The position numbers and the translations under genes are program-made. 64,000 nt of DNA, taken from contig NZ_CP162130.1 of NCBI RefSeq assembly GCF_040833975.1, forward strand, positions 2,192,001-2,256,000, written 5' to 3'. Shown in pieces: positions 50,745 through 62,575 of the stretch. Each line of letters begins with the position of its first letter. Within the stretch, counting starts at the first letter, position 1. The DNA is from Leptospira sp. WS92.C1 (lineage in GTDB: Bacteria > Spirochaetota > Leptospiria > Leptospirales > Leptospiraceae). The notes under the pieces are model-generated. The model had not been told where the DNA came from and made no database searches. It saw nothing but the letters and a program-made list of their open reading frames with translations.

Positions 50745-51043
50745 TTCAATGGGACCATAACCTGTGTCTCACAGGATACACTGTTGTACAGAAGAGACAG
50801 TATATCGGAAATTGATTTCAAATTATGTCGGATTGAGCCCTGAACCGTGCTTCCGGAGACCGAAAAAATCGTTTTTAATTCAGGGCCTGGCATAGAGATT
50901 GCTTATAGATATACAATGGGATCCAATTCACGATTGAAAAATCGAGAAAAAGAGTCCTTTGCAAATACCAAAAAAGCGAACTTCGAATTCCCGCTCGGTG
51001 TCTTTTCAGTAGGATCGACGGAAAAATCGAAAATCTCCGAAAT
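50745..51043. promoter_or_regulatory. Gap upstream of lpxC with a hairpin after the SDR gene
   Basis: CCTGTG-TCT-CACAGG (50761-50775) forms a 6-bp hairpin 16 bases after the SDR stop, without a T-run. A 66-codon frame (50847-51047, GTG start) overlaps the lpxC start as ATGA but has no domain and a poor start; it is not called. The lpxC promoter is expected here. Confidence 0.4.
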
Positions 51044-51949
51044 ATGAAAGAAACAATCTATAGAAGATCCATACAGGACACAGTTAGAATCAAAGGGATT
51101 GGGCTCCATTCCGGTAAGGAAGTCAATTTGATCGCCCACCCTGCCCCCTCTGGGACGGGAATCGTGTTTGAATATCGGAAAGGCCAGGAAAAAGCTTCCA
51201 TTTCCGCAGAACTCAGCAACGTAGTCGATACCAGCAATGCAACCACACTCGGAGACGGTCTTTACAGAATCCAAACTGTGGAACATTTACTCGCTGCGGT
51301 TTACGCACTCGGTCTTACGGATCTGGTTCTGGAAATCGACGCGGTGGAAGTTCCGATCATGGACGGATCTTCCCTTCCCTTTCTCCAAGCATTGGAATCC
51401 GTAGGAATCGTCGAGTTTCCGGAAATCGTAGAACCCATCTACGTTCAAAATCCTCTCTGGGTTGTGGACGGAGACAAATATCTGGTTTTACTTCCCAGCA
51501 AAGAACTCAAGGTTACCTACACAATCGACTTTAATCATCCGCTTCTCAAAGGCCAAAATATTACGATCGATCTGGATCGTGAAAAAATCAAACAAGAGAT
51601 TCTCCCTGCAAGAACCTTCGGATTTTTGAAAGACGTGGAAGCGCTGCAAGCGAGAGGTTTGGCAATGGGCGGTTCCCTGGACAACGCAATCGTACTCACG
51701 CAGGACGGTTATCTGAACCAGCAGCTTCGTTTTGAAAACGAATGCGTGCGTCACAAGATCCTGGATCTTTTCGGAGACATTTCCATCGCTGGAAGACCGA
51801 TCATCGGACACTATCTCGCTTCCAAAGCCGGACACGCTCTGGATATCTCTATGGCGAAATTGGTGATGAGTAGTGTGACCGGAGACGAAATCAGTAAATA
51901 CAAAAGCCGAAGAATTCCCCTTTTCAAACGAAAAGCAGCGGTCGTCTAA
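51044..51949 (+). CDS. lpxC: UDP-3-O-acyl-N-acetylglucosamine deacetylase
   Basis: First committed step of lipid A synthesis. Zinc ligands and core motifs: TVEHLLAAVYALGL (His), HKILDLFGDISIAG (His and Asp), plus SKAGHALD with the catalytic-site His. The N-terminus is RSIQDTVRIKGIGLHSGKEV; MDGSSLPFLQAL and EILPARTFGFL are family motifs. The 301-residue length is normal for LpxC. Leptospires carry LPS, so the gene is expected. It lies 166 bases upstream of ptsI. Confidence 0.94.
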   Translation: MKETIYRRSIQDTVRIKGIGLHSGKEVNLIAHPAPSGTGIVFEYRKGQEKASISAELSNVVDTSNATTLGDGLYRIQTVEHLLAAVYALGLTDLVLEIDAVEVPIMDGSSLPFLQALESVGIVEFPEIVEPIYVQNPLWVVDGDKYLVLLPSKELKVTYTIDFNHPLLKGQNITIDLDREKIKQEILPARTFGFLKDVEALQARGLAMGGSLDNAIVLTQDGYLNQQLRFENECVRHKILDLFGDISIAGRPIIGHYLASKAGHALDISMAKLVMSSVTGDEISKYKSRRIPLFKRKAAVV

Positions 51950-52115
51950 AATTTTTGATCGCGCCGTCGGGAATGGCGGGGCCGACAGAATTTGCTCTCC
52001 ATTTTTGAATAGGGAACGTTCATCGATTCGGCATTTTTGACCTTCAGAAAAGAATTGTCAGATTCTTCTTTCTAAGAATTCTGTAGTCGAGTGTTGCTCG
52101 GAAACAAACTATAGA

Positions 52116-53858
<1,743 letters not shown>

Positions 53859-53860
53859 AT

Positions 53861-54583
53861 TCAGATTTTTTCTTTTTCCAAAATTAAAAATACAAACGAG
53901 CCCCAGAACTTTTCCTTTTCCTGAAAAAAAACGGGACCTATTGTATCTTTTTCTTTTTTTAAACAGAGATACGAATGTTTATCCGTTCTCAGATAAAATT
54001 TACCGTTCACTCCGGAAAGAGTCTGAACCAAATCTTTTAATAATTTCGGAATGTTCTTTTCGTCTTCGGGAAGTGCAACACCCGCGATTAGAATTTCTTT
54101 CTCTTCCCAAATTCCGCTGATCGAAACTGCCCCAGGATTCCATTCGGGAAAGAGTTCTTTTTCATAAGTTGCGAGAATCGTATCCAAAATCGGATGAATT
54201 TCAGAGCTCATCACAAGCGGAAATTCGTTCCCGATCACACGGGGAATAAATCCTTCCGTCTGAAATCGATTCCAGGTTTCAAACCCGCTAACCTTGGAAA
54301 GCCCTTTTACAAAACCGGGGGCAAACCCTTTGACTAAGATCGGTTCGGAATCAGTTTCACCAATCAAAATCGAACGCATACAGAGAAAGCCAAGATTGAA
54401 CGGGGAAAAAACGCTCACTTTGGAAAAGTTCCAAACTTCGTTTTCTCTCAGACGGGACAGATAGAGATTATCCAATGCATATAAATCTCCGTGTCCGGAA
54501 GGTTCAAACAACGAGGATTTTTGAAGCTTTTTCTGTATGCCTGCCATATACGAAAAATATCGGTACGACTTTCGATTCTCCAA
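53861..54583 (-). CDS. Hypothetical protein, leptospiral
   Basis: The protein has 240 residues from TTG 54583, or 228 from ATG 54547. There is no signal peptide or membrane segment. Recognisable only as a mixed alpha/beta protein with FAPGFVKGLSKVSGFETWNR and LIAGVALPEDEKNIPKLLKDL. It starts close behind a terminator-like hairpin (54591-54619), so the promoter may lie inside it or within the upstream gene. It converges on ptsI with two bases between the stop codons. Confidence 0.55.
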   Translation of the reverse strand: MENRKSYRYFSYMAGIQKKLQKSSLFEPSGHGDLYALDNLYLSRLRENEVWNFSKVSVFSPFNLGFLCMRSILIGETDSEPILVKGFAPGFVKGLSKVSGFETWNRFQTEGFIPRVIGNEFPLVMSSEIHPILDTILATYEKELFPEWNPGAVSISGIWEEKEILIAGVALPEDEKNIPKLLKDLVQTLSGVNGKFYLRTDKHSYLCLKKEKDTIGPVFFQEKEKFWGSFVFLILEKEKI

Positions 54584-54590
54584 AGAAATA

Positions 54591-54619
54591 AAAAAGCCGA
54601 CCCTAAAAGCCGGCTTTTT
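54591..54619 (-). terminator. Bidirectional terminator after the acyl-CoA ligase gene
   Basis: AAAAAGCCG and CGGCTTTTT arms form a 9-bp stem with an 11-base loop and A/T runs on both sides, 25 bases past the acyl-CoA ligase stop. Confidence 0.75.
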
Positions 54620-54643
54620 ACATACATAAAATCGAAAAGAATC

Positions 54644-56698
54644 TTAATCTTGGTTGTTAGAATAGATTTTCTTGATTTTATCCATGTATTTTTCAGTGAT
54701 TACGTGACGTTTCATCTTCATCATGTTGTTGAGTTCGTCGCCCACTTCAAACGGTTTCGAAATCAGAATGAAAGGATTTACCTGTTCAAAGGATTTGAAT
54801 CCGTTTTTGGTATTGTTTAAGGCCTTGATTTCTTTTCTATACATGTCATAGACTTTCGGATTTTCGATCAATTTGTCGTTATTCGATTCGTTGATTCCGT
54901 TTTCCTTTGCCCATTCCTGTAATTTTTCGAAATCAGGAACCACAAGCGCTCCCAAATTTTTCTGATCCTGACCAATCACCATACACTGACTGATATACGC
55001 GGATTCCTGAAGTTTGTTCTCGATCGGAACCGGTTCTACGTTTTCTCCACCCAACAAAACCACAGTGTCTTTTGCACGTCCGGTCAGAGTGAGAGTCTTT
55101 TTGAAGTTGATCATCCCCATATCCCCGGTATTCATCCAACCGTCTTGGATCGCTTTGGAGGTGGCTTCTTCATTTTTGAAATACCCTTTCATCACTTGCG
55201 GCCCTTTGATAAAAACCACACCTTTCAGTCCGAGTTTTCCTTGCGTGATGTTTCCGTTTTCGTCGACCTCGGTCAAAACACCGTTGCTATCGTTACGAAT
55301 TTGCAATCTTGTTTTTGGAACGATCACACCCACGGAACCGATGATCAATTTTTCAAAGGTTCTCACCGAAATCACAGGCGAGGTTTCGGTCATACCATAA
55401 CCTTCCAAAACGTTGATCCCGATATTTCCGAAAAATTCGTCTACGTGTCTTGGAAGGGCTCCACCACCTGAAATAGAAGCTTTCAAATGTCCACCGGTTG
55501 CGGTTCTAATTTTGGCAAGAACAATACGATCCAAAGTAAAGCTGTTTAAAAGCACTGCCAAACCGGAAACCGTATACAGCGGAGTCGTTAAAAAGGAAAA
55601 TTCAGTTCCTGCAAAATACGCACCGAATGCTCCCGCGAGAATCGTAAGAGTAAAAGGTCCGGTTAAAAGCAACTGAACGAACATTAGAATTCCATAAAAT
55701 AAGGATCCGATCGGGTTTCTTCCTGTATAATCGACTTCGATTCCTTTTAAAAAGCGAACCGCTTGGTTTTTTTTACTGGAGAAAAAATACGCCAATTTGA
55801 AAAGGCCTCTGCGAATCGCAGGTGTCTGAGCGGGATCGTTGATTCTGGTATAAATTCCATTGTAGATATTTTCCCAGAGTCTTGGTGCGGAACCCATAAA
55901 TGTAGGTTTTACGGTCGCGAGATCCTGACGCAGATCTCTTACGTTTGTGTAATACGTAGAAGTCCCCAATCCGATACAAACGTATTCGACCACTCTTTCG
56001 AATACGTGCCATATCGGGAGAATGGAAAGAAGACGTGCGTCCGATTTGATATTGAGCATAGGACTTACATGATGGATCTGGTGCATCATGTTGGAATGTT
56101 TCAACATTACACCTTTTGGAAGTCCTGTAGTTCCGGAGGTATAAATGAGAGTAAAAAGATCTTCGGAGTTGATCGCGGCAATTCTTTGTTCCGCTTTTCT
56201 CGACCCACCTTCTCTCAGTTTTTTACCCTTTTCAATCAGATCCTGCATCTTCAGAACACCGGGAGCGGTGCTTGTAGAATCCAGAATGATAATGGTTTTA
56301 ACGTTATTCAGCTGCGACTTGTTTCTGTTAAACTTCTCGAGCATCTTGTCGTTTTCGATAAACACGACCTCTACTTCGGAGTGATTGAGAATATAAACGA
56401 TTTCAGAATCTGTGATATCGGTTCCACGAGGAACATCTGCTGCCCCGGAAAGAATCACACCATAATCCGCTATGATCCATTCGATACGGTTGTCCGCGAT
56501 CAATCCTACTCTTTGGTTTTGTTGAACACCTAACTCAATCAGAGCTTCCGCAAGATTGATCCCTTGCTCATACAATTGCCCGTAAGTAGTAGGGTTATAT
56601 TCTTTTTTGGAATCCTTTGAAAAGAATGCCGGTAAATCCCGAAATTTTTCCGCAGATTCACGAAATAGCTGGGCTAAATTCTCCGCCATGAAATTCAT
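54644..56698 (-). CDS. Long-chain acyl-CoA synthetase (AMP-binding) with hydrophobic insert
   Basis: Activates fatty acids to acyl-CoA through acyl-AMP. Motifs are [19 protein letters not shown] (P-loop), [35 protein letters not shown] and [19 protein letters not shown]. The length of 684 is above the usual 600 because of a hydrophobic stretch at about residues 335-395 ([33 protein letters not shown], and [15 protein letters not shown]), placed between the helical subdomain and the SGGGALP motif. This could anchor the enzyme in the membrane. Start ATG 56698 or 56689. Confidence 0.9.
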   Translation of the reverse strand: MNFMAENLAQLFRESAEKFRDLPAFFSKDSKKEYNPTTYGQLYEQGINLAEALIELGVQQNQRVGLIADNRIEWIIADYGVILSGAADVPRGTDITDSEIVYILNHSEVEVVFIENDKMLEKFNRNKSQLNNVKTIIILDSTSTAPGVLKMQDLIEKGKKLREGGSRKAEQRIAAINSEDLFTLIYTSGTTGLPKGVMLKHSNMMHQIHHVSPMLNIKSDARLLSILPIWHVFERVVEYVCIGLGTSTYYTNVRDLRQDLATVKPTFMGSAPRLWENIYNGIYTRINDPAQTPAIRRGLFKLAYFFSSKKNQAVRFLKGIEVDYTGRNPIGSLFYGILMFVQLLLTGPFTLTILAGAFGAYFAGTEFSFLTTPLYTVSGLAVLLNSFTLDRIVLAKIRTATGGHLKASISGGGALPRHVDEFFGNIGINVLEGYGMTETSPVISVRTFEKLIIGSVGVIVPKTRLQIRNDSNGVLTEVDENGNITQGKLGLKGVVFIKGPQVMKGYFKNEEATSKAIQDGWMNTGDMGMINFKKTLTLTGRAKDTVVLLGGENVEPVPIENKLQESAYISQCMVIGQDQKNLGALVVPDFEKLQEWAKENGINESNNDKLIENPKVYDMYRKEIKALNNTKNGFKSFEQVNPFILISKPFEVGDELNNMMKMKRHVITEKYMDKIKKIYSNNQD

Positions 56699-56845
56699 TT
56701 TCTCCTGATATCTTTGTTTTACAACTTAGGAATTCCGACAAGACCTGTCGGAAGGATTCAAAATTAATTACAGAACCTCAGAAATAAACCCTTTTTTTCA
56801 TATTGGTTCACTGAGATTCTTATTTATTTAGAACGTTATGTAAAA

Positions 56846-57343
56846 CTATGGTGCAGCGAGCCAATTTTCAAAACTCAATCTGAGTTTTGGGTAGTCCCGG
56901 TCTCGGATTCCATAGTGAATTTTTAAAAAGGTTCCTGATTTACTAAAAACGATCAACGCGGGTTGCCCTTCCACCTTGTATTGATTGACGAGCGCAAAAT
57001 TTTGATCCACGAGAGAAGGATAGGTCATTCCGAAGTCCCTTGCCGCTTTCAAACGTTCTTCTTTGGACAATTCGGATTCCGTATTGATTCCGAGGAGAAC
57101 CCCATTCTTCCCCTCTAAATCCTTGGAAAGTTTTTCCAAAACCGGAACGGCTTCCTTACAAGGTTCGCACCAAGAAGCCCAGACATCCAGGAGCAATGCC
57201 TTTCCCTTGTATTTCTTCAAAGATGCGGAATTGCCTTCCAAATCTGTCAAAGGAAGTTTGTATAAAATCGATTCTTCCTTGGAAGGAATACAAGCGGATA
57301 ACAAAAGAAAAATAGAGAATCGAATCCATCGTGTTTTCAACAT
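56846..57343 (-). CDS. TlpA/ResA-like thioredoxin-fold lipoprotein
   Basis: The signal IRFSIFLLLSAC gives a lipidated Cys18. The thioredoxin-like domain shows LTDLEGNSASLKKYKGKALLLDVWASW with the redox motif WCEPC, and the cis-Pro in EGQPALIVF. It has 165 residues, as for TlpA/ResA, periplasmic reductants used in cytochrome c maturation or in repair of disulfides. AGGAG directly abuts ATG 57343, so the start may be the TTG just after it. The gene is divergent from the 57432 gene. Confidence 0.85.
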   Translation of the reverse strand: MLKTRWIRFSIFLLLSACIPSKEESILYKLPLTDLEGNSASLKKYKGKALLLDVWASWCEPCKEAVPVLEKLSKDLEGKNGVLLGINTESELSKEERLKAARDFGMTYPSLVDQNFALVNQYKVEGQPALIVFSKSGTFLKIHYGIRDRDYPKLRLSFENWLAAP

Positions 57344-57431
57344 CTCCTATCATAATAAAAGATTCGTAGGGAATGGAAAAGGAAAAAATCTTTCCAAGAG
57401 AGCCGTTCCTTTCAAACTGGGAGCAGCCTCA

Positions 57432-57842
57432 GTGAATTCCGTGTTCTACAATTATTTTTCGGGTCGGGAAGAATTTTTAACGTATCTCAAGAAGGACGTT
57501 TTTTCCGGGTCAGGAATGATTTCTACTCCGGTTCATAAGGAACCTTACTTTTCCGAAACAACTCGAAAGGCAAAATTGGAATGGAAGGAAGATCAGATTT
57601 TGATTCGTCTTCAAGGAAAGGTGGATTCCAAATCTATCCGGGTTCCGTTTTCCTCTCAAGATTCGAAATCTAAGTTGGAGTTTCTTCCCGATTATTTCGG
57701 TTATAAAAATCTCGCGGAAGGATTCTCAATTCGTATCCAACCTCTCGATCGGGAAAGAATTCATCTTCAAATCGATTCTAAAATCGGTTTGGAATTTTCA
57801 GGAACGCTCAAACGCCTCAGTGGTTGGAGAAAATGGTTTTAG
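57432..57842 (+). CDS. Small protein of unknown function
   Basis: From GTG 57432 (GGGAGC upstream at a good distance) the protein has 136 residues; the longer frame back to 57063 is antisense to the TlpA-like gene and is rejected. It is beta-rich (KLEWKEDQILIRLQGKVDSK, SIRIQPLDRERIHLQIDSK) with no signal peptide and no known domain. A PilZ-like beta-barrel is conceivable from size and strand pattern but not supported by motifs. It overlaps the convergent GT4 gene by 26 bases. Confidence 0.5.
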   Translation: MNSVFYNYFSGREEFLTYLKKDVFSGSGMISTPVHKEPYFSETTRKAKLEWKEDQILIRLQGKVDSKSIRVPFSSQDSKSKLEFLPDYFGYKNLAEGFSIRIQPLDRERIHLQIDSKIGLEFSGTLKRLSGWRKWF

Positions 57843-58992
57843 ACTTGAGAATTTCCCGGATCTGATCCGCAATCGTTTTGACAGCCACCGAACGATAAAA
57901 TTTTCGAATGTCGACTTTTTTTCCAAGATACGGTTTTTTGGAAAAATTCAAAAGCGCCTCCGTCCAAAGTCCCTCCTCCAATTTCAGATATTGAATCTGC
58001 TTTCCCCCGATCTCTTGAAATACGGCAAGATCCGTTACGATCGCCGGTTTTTGAAAACTCAGAGCTTCTAAAAGAGGAATTCCAAATCCTTCATAAAGAG
58101 AGGGAAATAAGAACAAGGAACAGTTTCGATATAGATGAGCCAACTCAACGTCGGTCGGACTTTCGATCCAAAAAATCCCTGCGTCCTTGCTCGCTTGGCT
58201 ACGGAGGATTTCTATAAATTGCGGATCCTCCCAACCCGCTTTTCCGCCGATCACCCATGCAAACTTTTGGTTCGGTTTTACGAATTTAGAATATTCTAAA
58301 TAAGCTCTGTATAAAAATTGATAGTTTTTCCGAGGTTCCACGGTGGAAACGGAAAGAAAATATTTTTTGGGAAGCGATTCGATCCTTTCTCCCGGTTTTT
58401 TTTTGAGCAGCGCCGTCCATTCGGAAAGTTCGATTCCCGGATATACCACTTGCATTTTATCATGAGGTATTCGAAAAAAATCAGCTACTTCGTTTTTTGT
58501 GGATTCCGAAATCGGAAGCAACCTATCCGCACGGACAATGGAACGCGAAAGATAGAATTTTTGCTGCAATCTTGCTAGAGTACGCATCGTATCCGGAAAA
58601 CGATACGCGACCAGATCATTGTAGGTCAAAACGGTTGCTGTGTCCTTGGAAAGAAAAGGAGGTAAGACCTGCTGTGTTCCCCAAAAAAGGTCCAAACGGA
58701 TTTTCTTTAGTTGAAGAGGAAGGGCGATCGCAAAATACAATCCGCCTTTTTTTGCAAAAATCCCTTCTCCCTTGATAAATTGGATCCCTGGTAACTTTAG
58801 TAGGTCGGAGTAATTGGGATGGAGATCCCGGTGAGAAAAAAGGTAAAATTCGAAACTCGGATCCTTACCCAGATCAAGCAACGCGCTATGAATCATCTTA
58901 CCCACGCCGGAAACCGGAGTCGAAAACGGCCTCGCGTCCACTCCGATTTTGATTTTATTTATTCTATTTTTTGAATATTCTTTTTTTTTCAT
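57817..58992 (-). CDS. GT4-family (GT-B) glycosyltransferase
   Basis: A 391-residue nucleotide-sugar glycosyltransferase. The N-terminal acceptor domain has IGVDARPFSTPVSGVGKM; the C-terminal donor domain has SVSTVEPRKNYQFLYRAY and the EX7E motif in LFPSLYEGFGIPLLEAL. The acceptor is probably a surface polysaccharide, but this is inference. It lies 21 bases after the IMPase-like gene on the same strand. Confidence 0.88.
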   Translation of the reverse strand: MKKKEYSKNRINKIKIGVDARPFSTPVSGVGKMIHSALLDLGKDPSFEFYLFSHRDLHPNYSDLLKLPGIQFIKGEGIFAKKGGLYFAIALPLQLKKIRLDLFWGTQQVLPPFLSKDTATVLTYNDLVAYRFPDTMRTLARLQQKFYLSRSIVRADRLLPISESTKNEVADFFRIPHDKMQVVYPGIELSEWTALLKKKPGERIESLPKKYFLSVSTVEPRKNYQFLYRAYLEYSKFVKPNQKFAWVIGGKAGWEDPQFIEILRSQASKDAGIFWIESPTDVELAHLYRNCSLFLFPSLYEGFGIPLLEALSFQKPAIVTDLAVFQEIGGKQIQYLKLEEGLWTEALLNFSKKPYLGKKVDIRKFYRSVAVKTIADQIREILKSKTIFSNH

Positions 58993-59013
58993 AAATCTTT
59001 TTTATAAAACCGC

Positions 59014-59859
59014 TCAATTCCAATCGCGAAGACTGGATTGAAAATAGGATTTGGAGACATTCCAAATTTGCCCTAAAGACGGAGTATGTCCCGCAATCAG
59101 CCCTTCCCCCCTTCCGGATTTTGTTTGAAACGCATACGGTTTTCCGGATCGGATTTCCAGATCCGAACCTCCGGAAGCGCGGATCAACGCGATCCCCGCA
59201 CAGATGTCCCATTCGTTTTTTGGTTTTAAAGAAACTGAAATTGCGGAATGCCCCGCCGCGACAAGCCCGAGTTTGTATGCGATCGATCCCATGGAAACGA
59301 GTTCCCATCCCGAGGGAATGTGTTTCTCCGAAAACAGTCCTTCCTTGGCCTCGGTTCTTGAAATGAGTATTTTTTTTTCCGGACTGGATTGGCTTAATAT
59401 TTTTGAGAAATTTTTTGTTTCGATCGAATGACTTTGGGGAATTTCAGAAAACTTTTTATAAACAACACCGGATTGTAGTTCTCCGTAAATGAGTTCGTAT
59501 GTGACCGGATTGAAGATCACTCCTAAAACCGCCTGCCCCTTTACCGACAAACCGAGACTGATCGCGAATTCCGGATTTTTGCGTACAAATTCCCGAGTTC
59601 CATCAATCGGATCCAGGATCCAAGCAGCAGGAAGATCGGAGATATTTTTGTGAATCGCATCCTCTTCGGAAAGAACCGGAATTGCCGTATTCGCCAAAAA
59701 CTCCCCGATCAAGATCCCGGCTCGGACATCCGCTTCGGTTACAGGATCGTTTTTTCCCTTGTCAGTAACCTTAAAATCAGTATTATAAATTTCTAATACA
59801 ATTTTGCCCGCTTTCAAAACGGAATCGATCGCGGGCTGAAGATATAAAATCGGATCCAA
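59014..59859 (-). CDS. Inositol monophosphatase / CysQ-family phosphatase
   Basis: Metal-dependent sugar or nucleotide phosphatase of 281 residues. Motifs are VTEADVRAGILIGEFL, the Glu pair in SEEDAI, AAWILDPIDGTREFVRKNPEF (quoted in part as ILDPIDGTREF) and WDICAGIALIRASGG. Candidates are 3'-phosphoadenosine 5'-phosphate (CysQ), inositol phosphate or histidinol phosphate. The N-terminus begins at TTG 59859. No cysteine-pathway genes are near, so the substrate stays open. Confidence 0.85.
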   Translation of the reverse strand: MDPILYLQPAIDSVLKAGKIVLEIYNTDFKVTDKGKNDPVTEADVRAGILIGEFLANTAIPVLSEEDAIHKNISDLPAAWILDPIDGTREFVRKNPEFAISLGLSVKGQAVLGVIFNPVTYELIYGELQSGVVYKKFSEIPQSHSIETKNFSKILSQSSPEKKILISRTEAKEGLFSEKHIPSGWELVSMGSIAYKLGLVAAGHSAISVSLKPKNEWDICAGIALIRASGGSDLEIRSGKPYAFQTKSGRGEGLIAGHTPSLGQIWNVSKSYFQSSLRDWN

Positions 59860-59885
59860 AAAAGAAAATACTCAGGAAAAAAGAA

Positions 59886-60320
59886 TCATTTTCCCGCAGG
59901 AGGAACGGAAGCGTTTTCCTTATGCGGATCGTCAAGATTCTCGGGACGAATATAAAATACTTCGTTTTCGGGAGTTTGAAGATAAACTTCCGGATCCATC
60001 TTAAAACTGTAAAAGAAAAGATACTTTTTGAACTTTACATAGACCGTAAATGTTCCTTTTTGCGGTTCGTAAAGCAAAGTTTCGGAATTTAAATCCTTTG
60101 TGATTTCCTTATACTCGAGGTATTTATGATGCAATGTATATCTTACCGCTGAAAGCAGATTCTTTTCAAGAGTCGCTTTTTTAGCCGCGTCCGAAAGTTT
60201 AACGTTTTTACTAAATTCTTCGACCTTGTTAAACTCTTCAACCACACCTTGAGACTTGCCGGCTTGAAGACCAGCAACAGCAATGAGGAGGAATAGAGAG
60301 ATTGCAAATATTTTCTTCAT
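59886..60320 (-). CDS. Exported hypothetical protein
   Basis: The signal KIFAISLFLLIAVAGLQA is cleaved before GKSQ. The mature part (about 120 residues) is helical then beta-rich (LSAVRYTLHHKYLEYKEI, GTFTVYVKFKKYLFFYSFKM). AGGAAA precedes ATG 60320 at a good spacing. It lies between the helicase and IMPase genes. No domain was recognised. Confidence 0.6.
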   Translation of the reverse strand: MKKIFAISLFLLIAVAGLQAGKSQGVVEEFNKVEEFSKNVKLSDAAKKATLEKNLLSAVRYTLHHKYLEYKEITKDLNSETLLYEPQKGTFTVYVKFKKYLFFYSFKMDPEVYLQTPENEVFYIRPENLDDPHKENASVPPAGK

Positions 60321-60380
60321 CTGGGTTTCCTGTTTCTGCTATTAAGTATCGGATTTTGGACCGGCAAACTTACCCCTTTC

Positions 60381-62573
60381 TTATAATTTCTCGAGCGGGG
60401 TGTAGGCAACAAAAAAGTTCTTTTCCACATTGCCGAAACGAATGGAGACCTTTGTATTCTTTTCCTTTCCGGAAACGGTTGTGATCGTCCCCGTTCCGAA
60501 TTGTTTGTGTTTTACCCGATCGCCGGGTTTTAGACCGAGATTTTCCGGAGAAGGTGTTTCTGAAAAAACGGAATCGTTTTCTTCGTCGCGTTCCCGAATC
60601 TTGCTCGCGAGCGGAGGCCCCTGCGGTCTTCTTGCGGTTCTTTCCCGATTGGTATATTGATTTCCAAAACATTCTCGCGGAACCTCGGATAAAAATCGAG
60701 AGGGAATTCGGTCTTCCACCTTTCCGAATTTTCGGGAGGTTCTACAATAACTCAAAAATAAGTCCTCTCTCGCTCTTGTAAGAGCCACGTAAAAAAGACG
60801 TCTTTCCTCCTCGTCTCCGTGTTGAGAATCCTCCAAACTCATGCTGTGAGGAAAGGTTCCTTCCTCCAAACCGGAAAGAAACACGATCTTAAACTCGAGT
60901 CCTTTCGCGTTATGCACCGTCATAAGATTTACATAATCGGTGAGTTCTTTGGTGTCTTCTTCGCTTGTAAGAAGACTGATCTGATTTAGATATTCCTCCA
61001 AGGAGGGAGAATCCGCATTTTTCTCGTATTCTTCGATCGAATTGACCAATTCCTGTAGGTTTTCCAAACGTGCAATGGATTCCTCTGTTCCTTCTTCCTT
61101 GAGATAGGACATAAGACCCGAACGATTCAAAAGTTCTAATGCGATTTCAGAGGGGGAGGATCCCTTTTCCACTTTTTCGATCAGATCGTTAAACACGTTA
61201 TACAGCTCTTTTCCTTTTGACTTCGCCGCCTTTTTGAGTGGAATCTCCTCTTGTCCGAGGGTTTCCAAAAGTGAAATTCCTTTTTCCAGCGAAAATTCGC
61301 GGATCTTATCGATTCCGGAATCTCCGATTCCACGGGGAGGATAATTTACGATTCTTAAAAGAGAAACAGAATCCAAAGGATTGGAAACGACATTCAGATA
61401 CGCAATGAAGTCCTTGATTTCCGCTCTGTCAAAAAATCGGAAACCACCAAAAATTTTATAGGGAATCCCGGCGTTTCGCAGAGCCTCTTCAAAGTATCTG
61501 GATTGGGAATTGGTTCGATAGAAGATTGCAATTTTCTTATATTCAATTCCCGAAGAATAAAAGGATCGAATTCTCACGACCGCTCCGTGCGACTCCTCGC
61601 TCTCGTTCTGAAATTCGTTTAGAACCACCGGAGATCCTTCCGGGTTGTTGGTAAAAATTTCCTTTTGTTTTCTCTGAGTATTGTTGGAGATTACTTTCGA
61701 AGCGGCGAGAATGATATTCGACGAGGACCGATAGTTTTCTTCCAATTTAATGACAACCGAATCCGGAAAATCCTTTTCAAAATTGAGAATGTTTCCTATA
61801 TCCGCGCCTCTCCAGGAATAGATGGACTGATCGTCGTCTCCGACAACACAAAGATTCTTTTTTTCGCCCGCTAAAAGGATGACTAACGCATACTGGACTT
61901 TATTAGTATCCTGATATTCGTCGACCATGACATATTCCCATTTCCGTCGATATTTATCGAGAACCTCGGGAGACTTTTGCAAAAGTTGTACCGTTTTCCA
62001 AATGAGATCGCCGAAATCGAATGCTCTGCTCGCATCCTTTCTTCTTTCATATTCTTTGTAAATTGCGGATACGGTTTTTGAAAAATCGGTTCTGCCTTCT
62101 TTTTCAAGATAAGCCTCCGGAGACAACATTTTGTCTTTGAGTCCGCTGATATAATTTCCAAGCATCGAAGGCTTATAAAATTTAGGATCCAAGGAAAGGT
62201 CTTTTACAACCTGTTTGAGAAGGGATTCCTGCAAAGTTGTATCATACACAGTAAATCCGGAATCAAAACCAAAGAAGGTAGCTTCTCTTCTGAGAATATA
62301 CAAACAAAAGGAATGAAAGGTTTTGACCTGAAGATTGCCGGGTACGAACGGAACCAAGTTTTTTACCCGCTCCAACATTTCTGCGGCGGCCTTATTTGTA
62401 AAAGTCACAGCACAGATCCTATCGATTCCATGATTGATCAGTAAGTTCGCGATCCTATGTGTGATGACCCTTGTTTTCCCTGAACCCGCACCCGCAAGAA
62501 TGAGAACGGGACCCGAAACTTGGAGAACTGCTTTTTTTTGTTCTTCGTTTAAACCTTCTAAAAGAGGATCCAC
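60381..62573 (-). CDS. UvrD/PcrA/Rep-family superfamily 1 DNA helicase
   Basis: 3'-5' DNA helicase of 730 residues. Motifs are LILAGAGSGKTRVITHRIA (I), the DEYQDT box (II), DDDQSIYSWRGAD (III), LEENYRSS (IV), LMTVHNAKGLEFKIVFLSG (V) and FYVALTRAR (VI). The C-terminus GDRVKHKQFGTGTITTV and KVSIRFGNVEKNF is the PcrA/UvrD Tudor-like domain that binds RNA polymerase. PcrA-like repair and transcription-coupled roles follow from the family. GTG 62573, two bases after the bamA stop. Confidence 0.93.
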   Translation of the reverse strand: MDPLLEGLNEEQKKAVLQVSGPVLILAGAGSGKTRVITHRIANLLINHGIDRICAVTFTNKAAAEMLERVKNLVPFVPGNLQVKTFHSFCLYILRREATFFGFDSGFTVYDTTLQESLLKQVVKDLSLDPKFYKPSMLGNYISGLKDKMLSPEAYLEKEGRTDFSKTVSAIYKEYERRKDASRAFDFGDLIWKTVQLLQKSPEVLDKYRRKWEYVMVDEYQDTNKVQYALVILLAGEKKNLCVVGDDDQSIYSWRGADIGNILNFEKDFPDSVVIKLEENYRSSSNIILAASKVISNNTQRKQKEIFTNNPEGSPVVLNEFQNESEESHGAVVRIRSFYSSGIEYKKIAIFYRTNSQSRYFEEALRNAGIPYKIFGGFRFFDRAEIKDFIAYLNVVSNPLDSVSLLRIVNYPPRGIGDSGIDKIREFSLEKGISLLETLGQEEIPLKKAAKSKGKELYNVFNDLIEKVEKGSSPSEIALELLNRSGLMSYLKEEGTEESIARLENLQELVNSIEEYEKNADSPSLEEYLNQISLLTSEEDTKELTDYVNLMTVHNAKGLEFKIVFLSGLEEGTFPHSMSLEDSQHGDEEERRLFYVALTRAREDLFLSYCRTSRKFGKVEDRIPSRFLSEVPRECFGNQYTNRERTARRPQGPPLASKIRERDEENDSVFSETPSPENLGLKPGDRVKHKQFGTGTITTVSGKEKNTKVSIRFGNVEKNFFVAYTPLEKL

Positions 62574-62575
62574 GG

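Noticed and set aside
50847..51047. 66-codon frame ending in an ATGA overlap with lpxC
   Set aside because: The GTG start has no ribosome site and the product has no recognisable features; the overlap may be chance.
55763..56533. 256-codon plus-strand frame opposite the acyl-CoA ligase
   Set aside because: Antisense shadow: the ligase motifs on the minus strand are unmistakable and this frame has no ribosome site or domain.
57063..57431. Upstream extension of the 57432 gene
   Set aside because: It is antisense to the TlpA-like lipoprotein, and a better start (GTG 57432 after GGGAGC) exists.
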